A stretch of 64,000 bases of DNA from an uncultured Paenibacillaceae bacterium (GCA_937957685.1 CALGAO010000049.1:4662-68661); one strand, 5' to 3'. Counted from the stretch's first letter, positions 43,287 through 52,565 are shown. A program made the numbers and translations. Notes: generated from the sequence alone by a model not told the origin.

Positions 43287-43550
43287 ATGGATAATATCAT
43301 CAAAGAGATCGGAGCTTTGCTTGATGAAAAGCTTGGCCAGAAATTTGAACCTCTTATTGCTCGCCTGGACTCTATAGAGGAGCGGCTTGATGATATTGAC
43401 ATACGAACAGAAGAGCTCCAGAAGAATGTGTCCCGTATTGAAGAAAAAGTCGATATGCTTTTTTCTGATCAGCCTGATGATATTCGCACCATGTTGCAGA
43501 TCATGGATAAGAAACTTGATGCTTTGAAGCATGATGTAGAGTTTACGTGA
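43287..43550 (+). CDS. Small coiled-coil protein
   Basis: An 87-residue acidic protein that is almost entirely heptad-patterned (FEPLIARLDSIEERLDDIDI, then ELQKNVSRIEEKVDML), with charged residues flanking Leu/Ile at a/d positions. A second short helix ends the frame (MLQIMDKKLDALKHDVEF). GGAGCG precedes the ATG. No family is recognised; similar short coiled coils occur as phage- or mobile-element-linked proteins. Its stop overlaps the truncated IS3 frame, so the C-terminus may have been altered by that insertion. Confidence 0.6.
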   Translation: MDNIIKEIGALLDEKLGQKFEPLIARLDSIEERLDDIDIRTEELQKNVSRIEEKVDMLFSDQPDDIRTMLQIMDKKLDALKHDVEFT

Positions 43551-43807
43551 AGATGATCCAGGAACAGGGAAAACCGGTGGCGCATGTCGCTCGGGAACTG
43601 GGCGTATCCGACAATACCCTGCACCGTTGGATCAGCAAATTCAAAAAGGATCCGGTCAACGTTTTTCGCAGCAGCGGTAACCTGGAAATGGAGGAAAAGA
43701 TCTTCCTCGACATGCAGAAGCGAATCCGCCAACTCGAGATGAAGAACGAGATTCTAAAAAAGCACCGCTCCAAGTATCACAGGCTCCCCATCTTCATCTT
43801 ATCCTAA
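43547..43807 (+). mobile_element. Remnant of an IS3-family transposase OrfA
   Basis: The translated segment KMIQEQGKPVAHVARELGVS, DNTLHRWISKFKKDP and the helix MEEKIFLDMQKRIRQLEMKN match the helix-turn-helix and leucine-zipper region of IS3-family OrfA proteins. The usual N-terminal start of OrfA is missing: the frame opens with GTG at the end of the previous gene. Homology ends at about 43765 (ILKKH...). No OrfB and no terminal inverted repeats are visible. It is a dead fragment marking past insertion beside the helicase gene. Confidence 0.8.
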
Positions 43808-46800
43808 AGCTGACACATCCAACACAAAAGCAGGCAGCGGTTCCCGCATCGTCCATTCCATGTTGATCGGCGCCGATCCGTAATGGTTCTTGTAATCCGC
43901 CAAACCGACACAAGTAAAAGGCATCGTCACGACTCCGTCACTTTTCTTCTCCCGGATAAAAAACAATACAGGATGCTTGCTATGCTTCTGGTTAATATAC
44001 CGGCGTCCTGTAGGGGACTGAACGGTCGTTCGACTCTGCGATTGCCAATGGAATACCCGCTCGTTCACCGCATAGTCCTGATACATCGTCGTGGGAGAGT
44101 AATCTTTCTCGGATTTCACCAATGTCACGAAGAATACATCCATGTTGCGATTTGCGAGATACAGAACCCCCTCTTGAAAATGCCTATGCTTCCATGCCGT
44201 ATGCAGTCCTAGTGCAGCCAGGATCTGATCACTTGAGTAATTGCAATACAGATCGATCGGTATATCTTCATCGATTCCTTTGATTGGCCTGCCTACGATA
44301 TCGATATGTTCATATTGATGGCGCAATACATCACATATCTCCGCATAAGCCAAAGGATGCCCAATCAACCAATAAAGCGCCTCTTCCACGCTACGAAACT
44401 GGTCGTATTTCCACTCCGACAAGCCCACATTCCAAAAGGTGTAATACAGCATGAGGAGCATTGAACGTTCAACCGGAGTAAGATTCATCGAACCTTGCCC
44501 CTTGGCGTCTCGAATGGAAGCCAACGCACGAAGTGAAAATTCAATAAAGCGTGCGGAATTGCAGAATGAAAGCTGTTTGAGCCCACTTGCCAATACCCTC
44601 TCGCGGATCTCCCCAACAGGCACATCACATGGTACAACATTTTCTCTAATCCCCAACCCATAGACGGTTGTAGGTGTTGAACGACCATACACTTCGATCG
44701 GCTTCACATGATAATCTTCAAAGAACTCTCCCAATCTCCATTCCTGGTGATGAGTGAAATAATCAGTTGCTTTACGGCGTATTGTTCTCAGATTATTGAT
44801 CGAAGCTCGAATATGAGCCAGGATCACCTCCTGTGCCCGCTTCTCCAGGATGATCGAGCATCCCTTGGGCACATTCGTAAATCCTTGCTCAATTTCCCTC
44901 AATACTGACCTGCGTGTTCGAGGCAACAGGGCCTGGAAACGTTGCTCGAAGTTGTAATCCTTGTGTGCCTGTCCGACAAAATCAAGCACCGTCAAAGCTT
45001 CCTTCCCTTCGCAGAGCCGCAAGCCCCGTCCAAGCTGCTGCAAGAAGACCGTCAAACTTTCCGTAGGCCGCAGGAACAGTACGGTATTCACTTCGGGAAT
45101 ATCCACACCTTCGTTATACAGATCCACAACGAATACAAAATGGATTTTCTTGTTGACCAGCCGTTTCTTCACGGTATCCCTCACGTCGTCTGGCGACTCG
45201 GAGGTCAGGAACTCCGAAGGAACCCCAAAGTCATTGAATTGCTTGGCCATAAACTCGGCGTGGAGCTGGCTGACGCAGAACCCGATCCCGATCACATCAC
45301 CGATGTCATTGCAATAACGCTGTACCGCATCATAGACCAACCTTGCCCGCTCTCGTGCTACTCGTTCCTGAAGAACGAACACTTTCTCCAATTCCGCTTC
45401 GTCATACCTGCCGAATCTCCATTTGACCTGGCTCAGATCCACGGAGTCTGTGACTCCGAAATAGTGGAATGGACTGAGCAGTTTACGCTCAATCGCTTCA
45501 TATAATCGAATCTCTGCGGCTATTCGTCCATCGAAGTATTCGGTGACGTTCTTGCCGTCCGAACGTTCCGGTGTGGCTGTCAGTCCAAGCAAGATTTTGG
45601 GCTTATAGTATGCCAGCAACTGCTGATATGACGGTGCGGCCGCATGATGAAACTCGTCCACAATGATAAAGTCATAATAATCAGGAGGCGTCATCGAATA
45701 CAAATCCCTGGAGTTCATTGACTGTATGGACACAAACAAATGATCAATCTGTTCCGGTACTTGACCTGCCACCATCACATGCCCAAAATTCATATCCCGT
45801 AAAATGGAGCGAAAGCAAGCCACGCTCTGGTTAAGTATTTCTTTGCGATGGGCTACAAACAGCAGCCTGTTCTTCTTTCCAGGGTTTTGCTGACAAAACC
45901 TTCGATAATCAAATGCAGAAATGACTGTTTTCCCGGTCCCGGTTGCCGCAACGACAAGATTGCGATACCGCTTATGAACTTCTCGCTCAGCTTGCAGCTT
46001 GTCCAGAATTTCCTGTTGGTAGTAGTAGGGTTGAATGTCAAAATAATAACCTAACGTATCTTGGTCATCGATCTTCCAGGATCGTTCCGCCCTTAATGCC
46101 TGCCGCAATTTCTGCTCGTGCTTATGTGGAATAAACGTCGTAAATTCAGGATTATTCCAATAGTGCTCGAATGTCACTTCCACTTTTTTCACAAGATAAG
46201 GAGCATCCTGTTCAGTCAATTTCACATTCCATTCGAGGCCTGAAGTCATGGCCGATTCAGAGATATTGGAGGAACCGATATACAAGGTGCTGAAGCCTGT
46301 ATTTCGCCAAAATAAATAAGCCTTGGCATGAAGTCGTGTCGTTTTCGTATCATAGGAAATTTTCACTTCCGTGTTCGGAAGCTTGACCAATTCCTGAACC
46401 GCTTTGTAATCAGTGGCTCCCATGTAACTCGTCGTAATCACGCGAAGTTGTCCGCCTTGCTGGGTGAATGTTCGGAGATCATCCAACAGCAAGCGCAACC
46501 CGCTGAACTTGATGAAGGATACAAGGAAGTCAATCCGATCACACGTGACAATCTCTTTCTTCAACTCAGCCATCATGCTTGGTTCCCGCTTATCCCCGGT
46601 GAACAAAGAACTGATGGACAGAGAGGTGTCAGGGCGCATGCGTGGCTTGGAGAATGCCTTTTTATCGAGTAATTCGAGCAACATCTCTGCGTCTTGGTGA
46701 ATCAACTGACCTTTTAGCCTGGATACCAGTTCATCATCCAGCTGATCGGTGTGATGATCCAGGTATTGAATGATGAAGCTGATGATGGAATTACATAATG

Positions 46801-47008
46801 CGACGCGGTCTCTGACGGCTGTTTCGCTGTTGTCCAGGTAATGCATGACTTCGGTCAACATGCGCCCCATATATTTTCCGAGGATTGCCGCTGATTCAGC
46901 GTGGTCGATTTTTTCAATTTTAGCTTCGTGCCAGTCTTCATTTAATTTAGACAGTTCATCTTTCAGGTAGTCCGTAATGACCTGTTCATATAAGCCAAAT
47001 TGAAGCAT
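43799..47008 (-). CDS. PLD-nuclease/SF2 helicase/DUF3427 fusion protein, probable defence effector
   Basis: A 1069-residue multidomain protein. A helical N-terminal region (1-140) is followed by a phospholipase-D-type nuclease domain (about 145-285, with His227 and Lys229 in RLHAKAYLF and GSSN at 245-248). The SF2 helicase has Walker A ATGTGKT (355-361), DEFHH (451-455), GLTATP (475-480) and QQLGRGLRLCEG. The C-terminal DUF3427 region runs from about 720 to the end. Proteins of this architecture are widespread in bacterial defence islands and probably process foreign DNA. A truncated SIR2 gene lies 42 bp upstream on the same strand. Only one HxK half-motif is seen, so the nuclease may need dimerisation, as for other single-PLD enzymes. 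The gene is intact. Confidence 0.9.
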   Translation of the reverse strand: MLQFGLYEQVITDYLKDELSKLNEDWHEAKIEKIDHAESAAILGKYMGRMLTEVMHYLDNSETAVRDRVALCNSIISFIIQYLDHHTDQLDDELVSRLKGQLIHQDAEMLLELLDKKAFSKPRMRPDTSLSISSLFTGDKREPSMMAELKKEIVTCDRIDFLVSFIKFSGLRLLLDDLRTFTQQGGQLRVITTSYMGATDYKAVQELVKLPNTEVKISYDTKTTRLHAKAYLFWRNTGFSTLYIGSSNISESAMTSGLEWNVKLTEQDAPYLVKKVEVTFEHYWNNPEFTTFIPHKHEQKLRQALRAERSWKIDDQDTLGYYFDIQPYYYQQEILDKLQAEREVHKRYRNLVVAATGTGKTVISAFDYRRFCQQNPGKKNRLLFVAHRKEILNQSVACFRSILRDMNFGHVMVAGQVPEQIDHLFVSIQSMNSRDLYSMTPPDYYDFIIVDEFHHAAAPSYQQLLAYYKPKILLGLTATPERSDGKNVTEYFDGRIAAEIRLYEAIERKLLSPFHYFGVTDSVDLSQVKWRFGRYDEAELEKVFVLQERVARERARLVYDAVQRYCNDIGDVIGIGFCVSQLHAEFMAKQFNDFGVPSEFLTSESPDDVRDTVKKRLVNKKIHFVFVVDLYNEGVDIPEVNTVLFLRPTESLTVFLQQLGRGLRLCEGKEALTVLDFVGQAHKDYNFEQRFQALLPRTRRSVLREIEQGFTNVPKGCSIILEKRAQEVILAHIRASINNLRTIRRKATDYFTHHQEWRLGEFFEDYHVKPIEVYGRSTPTTVYGLGIRENVVPCDVPVGEIRERVLASGLKQLSFCNSARFIEFSLRALASIRDAKGQGSMNLTPVERSMLLMLYYTFWNVGLSEWKYDQFRSVEEALYWLIGHPLAYAEICDVLRHQYEHIDIVGRPIKGIDEDIPIDLYCNYSSDQILAALGLHTAWKHRHFQEGVLYLANRNMDVFFVTLVKSEKDYSPTTMYQDYAVNERVFHWQSQSRTTVQSPTGRRYINQKHSKHPVLFFIREKKSDGVVTMPFTCVGLADYKNHYGSAPINMEWTMREPLPAFVLDVSALG

Positions 47009-47049
47009 CTTCCCACCACCCGATTACACTTTGACAAACAGTATTCGAC

Positions 47050-47671
47050 TTATCGGGAAGGAGTCCTTCTTGCCAATAAAAATCGTCTTGGGAATGAGTA
47101 CGAGAATCCATCAATTATGGTGTACCCACATCGACTTGCAGCTTGTTCAAATAATGTATCATAGTTAAGTGTAAAAATTTTTAAACGCGGGTACTTTAGC
47201 TTTCTGGAGGTAAGTTTCTTTAGAAACAATTCGTGATGAGAGTTCTCTGGAAGAATTAGTGTGCATTCTTCTTTAATAATATTTTGGATTCTCCTAATCA
47301 TTCCTTCTACATTACGGGGAACAAAATCCTGAGCACTAATTGCCCTTGAGAGCAATGCCTCTAGATCAGGATTGCTTTCGTCAAATTTTATGGCCTCACA
47401 AAAGCGAGAAAATTCCTCTTTCCCAATTTCCTCGGTTACAGTCTCCCATAGTTCTTTCATCGTCTTGCCTTTTTTCGTATCAGCACCTATGCCAATTGAT
47501 GAGCCTGATCCTGTTAAAACTATTAGATTCTCGAATTGATTTGATAAATATGTACTGTAAAACTTTCTTAATTTATCGTATGCATATTCTTTTGGACTCA
47601 TATCTTCATAATCAGCAACTTCTTTCCCATTGAATCTGACAGTATCTTCATCGTATTCGATATTATTGGAG
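47050..47671 (-). pseudogene. SIR2-like NADase domain protein, truncated at both ends
   Basis: Fragment of a SIR2-domain protein of the type that depletes NAD+ in phage defence. Recognisable elements are NLIVLTGSGSSIGIGADTK (nucleotide loop) and LKIFTLNYDTLFEQAASRCG (the TxNYDxLFE motif), followed by IIDGFSYSFPR. Homology begins abruptly at about 47671 (SNNIEYDEDTVRF), exactly where LysR sequence ends, so the start codon and promoter are gone. It ends soon after SFPR in a short out-of-family tail. The later part with the catalytic His (usually in an LHG-type motif) is absent. It lies directly upstream of the PLD-helicase gene with the same AT-rich composition, so the two probably belonged to one operon. 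Confidence 0.8.
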
Positions 47672-48235
47672 TGGCGGTGAACGCCTTGCTGACGAACCGA
47701 TCCCGGCGGCGGATCAGCCGGGTCGTCATGTGCCGGTATGCCTCGGGGACGGGCACAACGCGCAGCGTCCCGTCTCCTTCCGGCAGCGCGGATACGGGCA
47801 GCAGCGTCGCCCCCAGGCCGGACCGCACGCAGCCCAGCATCGTCTCCAGCGTGGCGGTCTCGATCACTTGCGCCGGCCGCAAACCCTCGCTTTCCAGCCA
47901 TGCCTCCGTCACCGCGCGGAACGGGCACCCTTGCGGGAACACCACCCATGTCGCCCGGGACAGATCCGGCTCTTCCCCGCCGCTCCGCGTCACCAGTCCG
48001 ACGACGTCCCGAATCTCGTAATCGGAGACCAGCAGGGACGAACCGATCTCCCCCGTCACGAACGCTCCGTCCAATTCATAATTCAGCACCTTCGCGCACA
48101 GATCCGGCGATGTTCCCGTCACCAGCGAGAGCGAGACGTGCGGATAGCGGGTCTGAAAATCGGACAGCACGTGCAGCAGCCTGGCGGAAGCGACCGTCTC
48201 GACGACGCCGATCGCAAGCGTTCCGCCCGGCCATT
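47672..48235 (-). pseudogene. LysR-family regulator, effector domain only
   Basis: About 190 residues of the LysR substrate-binding domain (GTLAIGVVETVASARLLHVL, YELDGAFVTGEI, FPQGCPFRAV, GCVRSGLGATLLPVSALPEG, RRRDRFVSKAF). The N-terminal helix-turn-helix is missing: sequence switches to an Old Yellow Enzyme fragment at about 48235. At the other end the reading runs straight into SIR2 sequence after SKAFTAT. It therefore cannot bind DNA. Such LysR genes commonly lie divergent to an OYE gene, which is precisely what the adjoining fragment encodes. Confidence 0.85.
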
Positions 48236-48499
48236 GGAGAAGACGGGCCGACACTCGCCGCGCTGGCCAAGACCTATGGCGGCCTGCCCGTCATCGCCAA
48301 CGGCAAGCTGGGCGAACCCGAACGGGCGGAGCGCCTGCTGGCGGACGGCGATGCCGACCTCGCGGCGATCGGGACGAGCGCCCTCGTCAATCCGGATTGG
48401 CCGCGCAAGGTGAAAACGGGCCTTCCGCTCGCGCCGTTCGATCATGCCTTCCTGCACCCGATCGCCACGATCCGGGACGAGGAGTGCGCGCTCCGATAA
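48236..48499 (+). pseudogene. Old Yellow Enzyme-family NADH:flavin oxidoreductase, C-terminal fragment
   Basis: The last 87 residues of an FMN-dependent ene-reductase of the OYE family: GPTLAALAKTYGGLPVIANG, the FMN-phosphate segment DADLAAIGTSALVNPDWP and a C-terminal tail ending ECALR. No start or N-terminal barrel is present; the left border is the LysR fragment. A single deletion across the shared promoter of divergent lysR and OYE genes would explain both truncations. Confidence 0.85.
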
Positions 48500-48504
48500 A
48501 GAAG

Positions 48505-48540
48505 ACGTCCCCCGGCCGCGCATTCGGCCAGGGGACGTTC
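48505..48540. terminator. Strong hairpin terminator between the OYE fragment and the MBL gene
   Basis: ACGTCCCCCGGCCG (48505-48518) pairs with CGGCCAGGGGACGT (48525-48538), one mismatch, six-base loop. It lies between convergent gene ends (48499 + and 48543 -). Confidence 0.75.
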
Positions 48541-48542
48541 TG

Positions 48543-49232
48543 TTAGGCCATATCCAGCTTCCCGCCGTGGTAGCAGTAATAATGAGCCGCGCGCAGTGCC
48601 GTCAGCTTCCCGAGCGATTGCTCCGCGCCGGACAGATCGAGACAGAACTGCGGATTGGCGATGGCGAGCCGTCCGTTCTCGTTCACCGCCGCATCGCCGG
48701 CAATCACGCTGTTCAATTCGGGAATATGCAGCGAGATATGTCCGGGCGTATGACCGGGCGTCGCGATGACGCGGCACCGTCCGTCGAACAGCTCGTCGCC
48801 GTCGCGCACCGTTTCGTCAACGGGCACATGCTTCAGGCTCTCCAGCTGCCGGATGAACCAGCGGCCGAACTCCTGCTGCTCCTCGGGCAGATGTTGCTGC
48901 ATGTTCTCGGCCTGGATCAGCCGCTCCGACTTCCGCTCGCCGCTGATGGCCCCCGCTTCCCGCTCGCTGGCGATGATCCGGACCCCGGGGTATTTGGCTT
49001 TGAGGTCATGCAGTGCCCCGATGTGATCGATATCGTAATGCGTCATGATGACGTGGGTCAGATTCCGCGCGTCATAGCCGTGTCTTGCGATCTCCTGCTC
49101 GATGCGCGGCAGAAAGCCCGGATACCCGGCATCCACCAGCGCCAGCACATGATCCGCCGCGATCAGACTCGGATAGATGACATCGGTTTGACCGTTCAAT
49201 TCGAACGGCAAGCTCAGTTCGATGATGTTCAC
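48543..49232 (-). CDS. MBL-fold metallo-hydrolase
   Basis: A 229-residue metallo-beta-lactamase-fold hydrolase. It has the zinc motif THYDIDHIG (HxDH with Tyr and Ile in place of the usual HxHxDH; the first His is Tyr-flanked), a downstream TPGHTPGHIS with metal His, and SVIAGDAAV with the bridging Asp. The GTG start (49232) has GAGGTGGG upstream; the frame extends to 49295 without conserved sequence. Related proteins include lactonases and glyoxalase II-like thioesterases. The altered first motif (T-H-Y-D-I-D-H) is shared by several members of the family. The substrate is unknown. Confidence 0.87.
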   Translation of the reverse strand: MNIIELSLPFELNGQTDVIYPSLIAADHVLALVDAGYPGFLPRIEQEIARHGYDARNLTHVIMTHYDIDHIGALHDLKAKYPGVRIIASEREAGAISGERKSERLIQAENMQQHLPEEQQEFGRWFIRQLESLKHVPVDETVRDGDELFDGRCRVIATPGHTPGHISLHIPELNSVIAGDAAVNENGRLAIANPQFCLDLSGAEQSLGKLTALRAAHYYCYHGGKLDMA

Positions 49233-49242
49233 AAGCCCACCT

Positions 49243-51336
49243 CTATTCCGGATGATTCCCCGAAGCCTCGCCGACCGTATAAGGGGTCGTGACATTGGCG
49301 TACGTCAAATGCATCGACATCCCCCATGCCGCGTGGTCCAGGATATGGCAGTGGTCCATCCAGATGCCCGGATTGTCGGCGCGGAACGCCACCTCATACG
49401 TTTCGCCCGGATCCACGAGCAGCGTGTCGAGCACGAGCGGACTGCCTTTGTACGGCGTGCCGTTCCGGCTCAGGACGACCATATGGTGGCCGTGCAGATG
49501 CATGGGGTGATCCGAGAACGTCCGGTTGACGATGCGCGTTTTGACCAGATCCCCTTCCTCGACCACGAACGTCGGCGTACGCGGGAACACTTCCCCGTTG
49601 ATGGCCCAGAGCGTGTTCGAGTTTCCATTATAATGCCCCAGGTAGATCTGGTCGAGCACCGTCAGAAACTCCCGGTCGAACGCGGCATTGCCGTCGATGG
49701 GCGCCGGGGCGTACGAGCCGTATGCCAGCGGGTCCAGGATCGGGCCTCCCGTCCGGATATCCGCCGCTTCTTGCCCGTCTTTGCTGAATATAATCGTGGT
49801 CTCGGGTTCCCGCCCGTCCAGCGTCAAGGTGACCGGATGGTCCGGCATCGTGAACGTCACGTCGTACCGCCCGCCGCCTCCGATCTTCAGCCGCATGCCG
49901 GTGACGGCTTCCGGTTCGTGGATGTCCCAGCCGTCGATCGCGGATACCCGGAAAGGCGTTCCGTGGAGCGAGAACAATTTCGTGTAGCTGGCGCTGTTGA
50001 CGAGCCGGAGCCGCACTTCCGTGCCGGGCGGGATGATCCGCTGCCCGCCGGACGCCGGCCCGGGCAAATGCAGTACCGTCCGCGTCCCGTCCGGCGTCTC
50101 CCAGTCGTGGGAGAAAATCGTGACATCCGCCGTCCCGCCGCCCGCTTCGGCGCCGTCCTTCGGCAGTATGATGAAGGCGCCGAACAGCCCTTTCGCCACC
50201 TGGACCGAGGAAGCCTGATGGGAGTGGTACCAGTGGGTGCCCGTCTCGTTCACGACGAAGCGGTACGTATGGGATTCACCGGGCATGACGGCGTTCTGGG
50301 TGAGGCCCGCCACCCCGTCTTCGGCGTTCGGCACATCGACGCCGTGCCAGTGCACCGTGACGCCAAGCTCAATGTCCTTGTTGATGAGCTCCACTTCGAC
50401 CAGATCGCCTTCGCGGACCACGAGATGCGGGCCCGGCACCTGGCCGTTGAACGTCCACGCTTCGACCGTGTGTCCCGAGGCAAGCTCGATCATTTGCTTC
50501 TGCGCGACGAGCGTGAACCGCGCGTCAGGCTCGCCGGTCCGCGGACCGGTCAGATCGGTGACGCTGATCGCCGCGCTGCCGGCCGCGGACGCAACGGCAT
50601 GGCGGGCATGATGATCATGATGCGCTGACGACACCGCTCCGGCAGGCACGGCACCTCCGCCATATTCGAACGTCTCGGGGTGGAGCATGGACATGGACGC
50701 GGGAAATTTGCTGCGCTCCATCGACCACAGGAACCATGCCATCAGCAGGACGACGGCCGACAGCGTGAACGCGGCGCTGCGGATCGCCATCGCCAGATAG
50801 CCGCGCCCCCGGGCCTCGATGGTCCGGACGCGCCGCCGATGGTACAGCTGCAAGAGCGCCGCGGTTCCGGCCAGCATGGCCAGGTACATCGTCGATTCCC
50901 GCAGATCCGGGACGGAGGGGATATCGAACCATACCAGGTACAGCACGAGCAGCGTGCCGGCTGCCATCGTGTGCACGGCTGCCGCAACGTTCGCCGCGGC
51001 CTCCGGCGTCATCGCCTTGTCCCCTCTCAGCGCGGGCAGCGCGCGTGCGGCGACGAGCAGCGCCGGCAGCGCGAGGAGCGGCAGCATGACGACGACGCGG
51101 TCCATGACGAATGCCCAACCCAGCGCAAAATAAACCGCCGCCGTGACGGCACCCCACAGGATCACCAGCAGGATGCCCGCCCATGAACCGATGTGCGCCG
51201 CCCGCCTCCAGAGCGGATGAGGGGATGGCCGGAACACCGCATATTTCAACCCGTTCGCCGCGATTCCGGCCATGACCCCGGCGATCGACAGTCCCATGAG
51301 CAGCAAAACTTCAAGCGCGGAAAAGGTTTCAAACAC
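49243..51336 (-). CDS. Membrane-anchored multicopper oxidase
   Basis: A 697-residue copper oxidase (laccase/CopA-like) that oxidises metals or phenols with reduction of O2 outside the membrane. Unusually, the first about 205 residues are four to five membrane helices rather than a plain signal peptide. A His-rich linker follows (HHDHHARH, 239-246), then the three cupredoxin domains. Copper ligands are complete: HWHG (329-332), HWYHSH (368-373), HPMHLHGHH (610-618) and HCHILDHAAWGM (662-673, with the type 1 Cys663 and Met673). A neighbouring MBL hydrolase follows 10 bp downstream on the same strand, so the two may be cotranscribed. Copper tolerance or metal oxidation is the likely role. Confidence 0.92.
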   Translation of the reverse strand: MFETFSALEVLLLMGLSIAGVMAGIAANGLKYAVFRPSPHPLWRRAAHIGSWAGILLVILWGAVTAAVYFALGWAFVMDRVVVMLPLLALPALLVAARALPALRGDKAMTPEAAANVAAAVHTMAAGTLLVLYLVWFDIPSVPDLRESTMYLAMLAGTAALLQLYHRRRVRTIEARGRGYLAMAIRSAAFTLSAVVLLMAWFLWSMERSKFPASMSMLHPETFEYGGGAVPAGAVSSAHHDHHARHAVASAAGSAAISVTDLTGPRTGEPDARFTLVAQKQMIELASGHTVEAWTFNGQVPGPHLVVREGDLVEVELINKDIELGVTVHWHGVDVPNAEDGVAGLTQNAVMPGESHTYRFVVNETGTHWYHSHQASSVQVAKGLFGAFIILPKDGAEAGGGTADVTIFSHDWETPDGTRTVLHLPGPASGGQRIIPPGTEVRLRLVNSASYTKLFSLHGTPFRVSAIDGWDIHEPEAVTGMRLKIGGGGRYDVTFTMPDHPVTLTLDGREPETTIIFSKDGQEAADIRTGGPILDPLAYGSYAPAPIDGNAAFDREFLTVLDQIYLGHYNGNSNTLWAINGEVFPRTPTFVVEEGDLVKTRIVNRTFSDHPMHLHGHHMVVLSRNGTPYKGSPLVLDTLLVDPGETYEVAFRADNPGIWMDHCHILDHAAWGMSMHLTYANVTTPYTVGEASGNHPE

Positions 51337-51371
51337 CGGACTGCCTCCTTAACGCCTCCTTCCGCCGCGCT

Positions 51372-52565
51372 TCACACCGGCACCTTGTCGTGCCAATCCA
51401 CGCGGTAATCGTACAGCCAGGCGTTGGATTGACGGCTCGCCTGCTTCAGGAAGAACGGCAGCATCAGATCGCGGAAAAAGACCTGCACCGGATTCGTCGC
51501 ATGTTTGCGCTGGCCGATGGTTCTCGAATATTTGACGACCTTCTCCACCCGTTCCCGGCGCAGCAGTTCGAACTGCCGGAACGCAGCCTCCGGGCTGCGG
51601 TTGTCCCGGATGCAGCGGGCAAGCACCAGCGCGTCCTCCAGCGCCAGCGATGCGCCCTGCCCCGCGTTGGGCGAGGTCGCGTGAATCGCGTCGCCGATGA
51701 GCACGACCGGTCCCTTGTACCAGGAGGGAACGGACATCAGGTCGTAGATCGGATAGACGCCGATCTCGCTCTTCGTCGCCCGGATGATGTCCGGAACGGG
51801 ATGAATCTCGTTGCGGTACAGGTCGTCAAGCACCCGGCGCCACTCCGCCTGCGGGATGGACTGCAATTCCTTGCGCGACGGTCTGCCCGGATAGTCGAGA
51901 TTGCCGAACCAGTAGATTTCACCATCCCGCTTGACCAGGTAGCCGAAGAACGCCTTCTTCCCGAACACCATGTGCTGGGCCGGCTCGTGCGGGATGTCGA
52001 CGCCGCGCGCGAAGCCGCCGAAGCTGATCAGGCCCGTGTAATCCGGCTCCGGGGCGCCGGGCAGAATCAGCCTGCGCGTGCGCGAATGAATGCCGTCGCA
52101 GCCGACGAGCAGATCGCCTTCCGCGGACGTCCCGTCGTCGAAGAGGGCGGTCACCCGGTCGCCCGCGATGTGCAGATTGGCCAGCCGCTTGCCGAATTCG
52201 ATCGGGATGCCTTCCTGCTGCGCCGCTTCGCGCAGCACTTTGTGCAGGAAGCCCCGCTTGACCGTGAACCCTTGCGGCTCGCCGGACGGGTCCTCGATCT
52301 TGCCCAGCCACTTGCCGCTGCCGCTGTGGAAGTTCATGGCGCGCAATTCGATGCCTTCTTCGCGGATGCGGCCTTCCACGCCCAGCTCGCGCAGGATGCG
52401 CAGACCGTTGCGCGCCACGTTCAGGAACAGGCCGGTGTAATCGTCATGGCCCGGCTGCGCCTCGTAGATGTGAGGCTCGTACCCGGCCCGCTTCAGGAAG
52501 ATGGCAACGGCCGGCCCGGCGATGCCGCAGCCGATGATGATCGCTTTCCTGTTTTCCATGGTCAT
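51372..52565 (-). CDS. FAD-dependent aromatic-type monooxygenase
   Basis: A 397-residue class A flavoprotein hydroxylase (PHBH/TetX/ salicylate-hydroxylase group). FAD-binding motifs are complete: GCGIAGPAVAIFLKRAGY near the N-terminus, GDLLVGCDGIHSRTR in the middle and VVLIGDAIHATSPNAGQGAS with LALEDALVLAR. Substrate is likely a small aromatic or antibiotic-like compound. It is transcribed away from a marR gene, and two identical 17-bp palindromes lie in the spacer, so it is probably induced when the MarR ligand is present. AAGGAGGAG precedes the start. Confidence 0.9.
   Translation of the reverse strand: MTMENRKAIIIGCGIAGPAVAIFLKRAGYEPHIYEAQPGHDDYTGLFLNVARNGLRILRELGVEGRIREEGIELRAMNFHSGSGKWLGKIEDPSGEPQGFTVKRGFLHKVLREAAQQEGIPIEFGKRLANLHIAGDRVTALFDDGTSAEGDLLVGCDGIHSRTRRLILPGAPEPDYTGLISFGGFARGVDIPHEPAQHMVFGKKAFFGYLVKRDGEIYWFGNLDYPGRPSRKELQSIPQAEWRRVLDDLYRNEIHPVPDIIRATKSEIGVYPIYDLMSVPSWYKGPVVLIGDAIHATSPNAGQGASLALEDALVLARCIRDNRSPEAAFRQFELLRRERVEKVVKYSRTIGQRKHATNPVQVFFRDLMLPFFLKQASRQSNAWLYDYRVDWHDKVPV

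Noticed and set aside
47738..48499. A 253-codon + strand frame as a complete OYE gene
   Set aside because: Only its last 87 codons match an oxidoreductase; the first two thirds are antisense to the LysR fragment, so it is a fusion frame rather than a gene.
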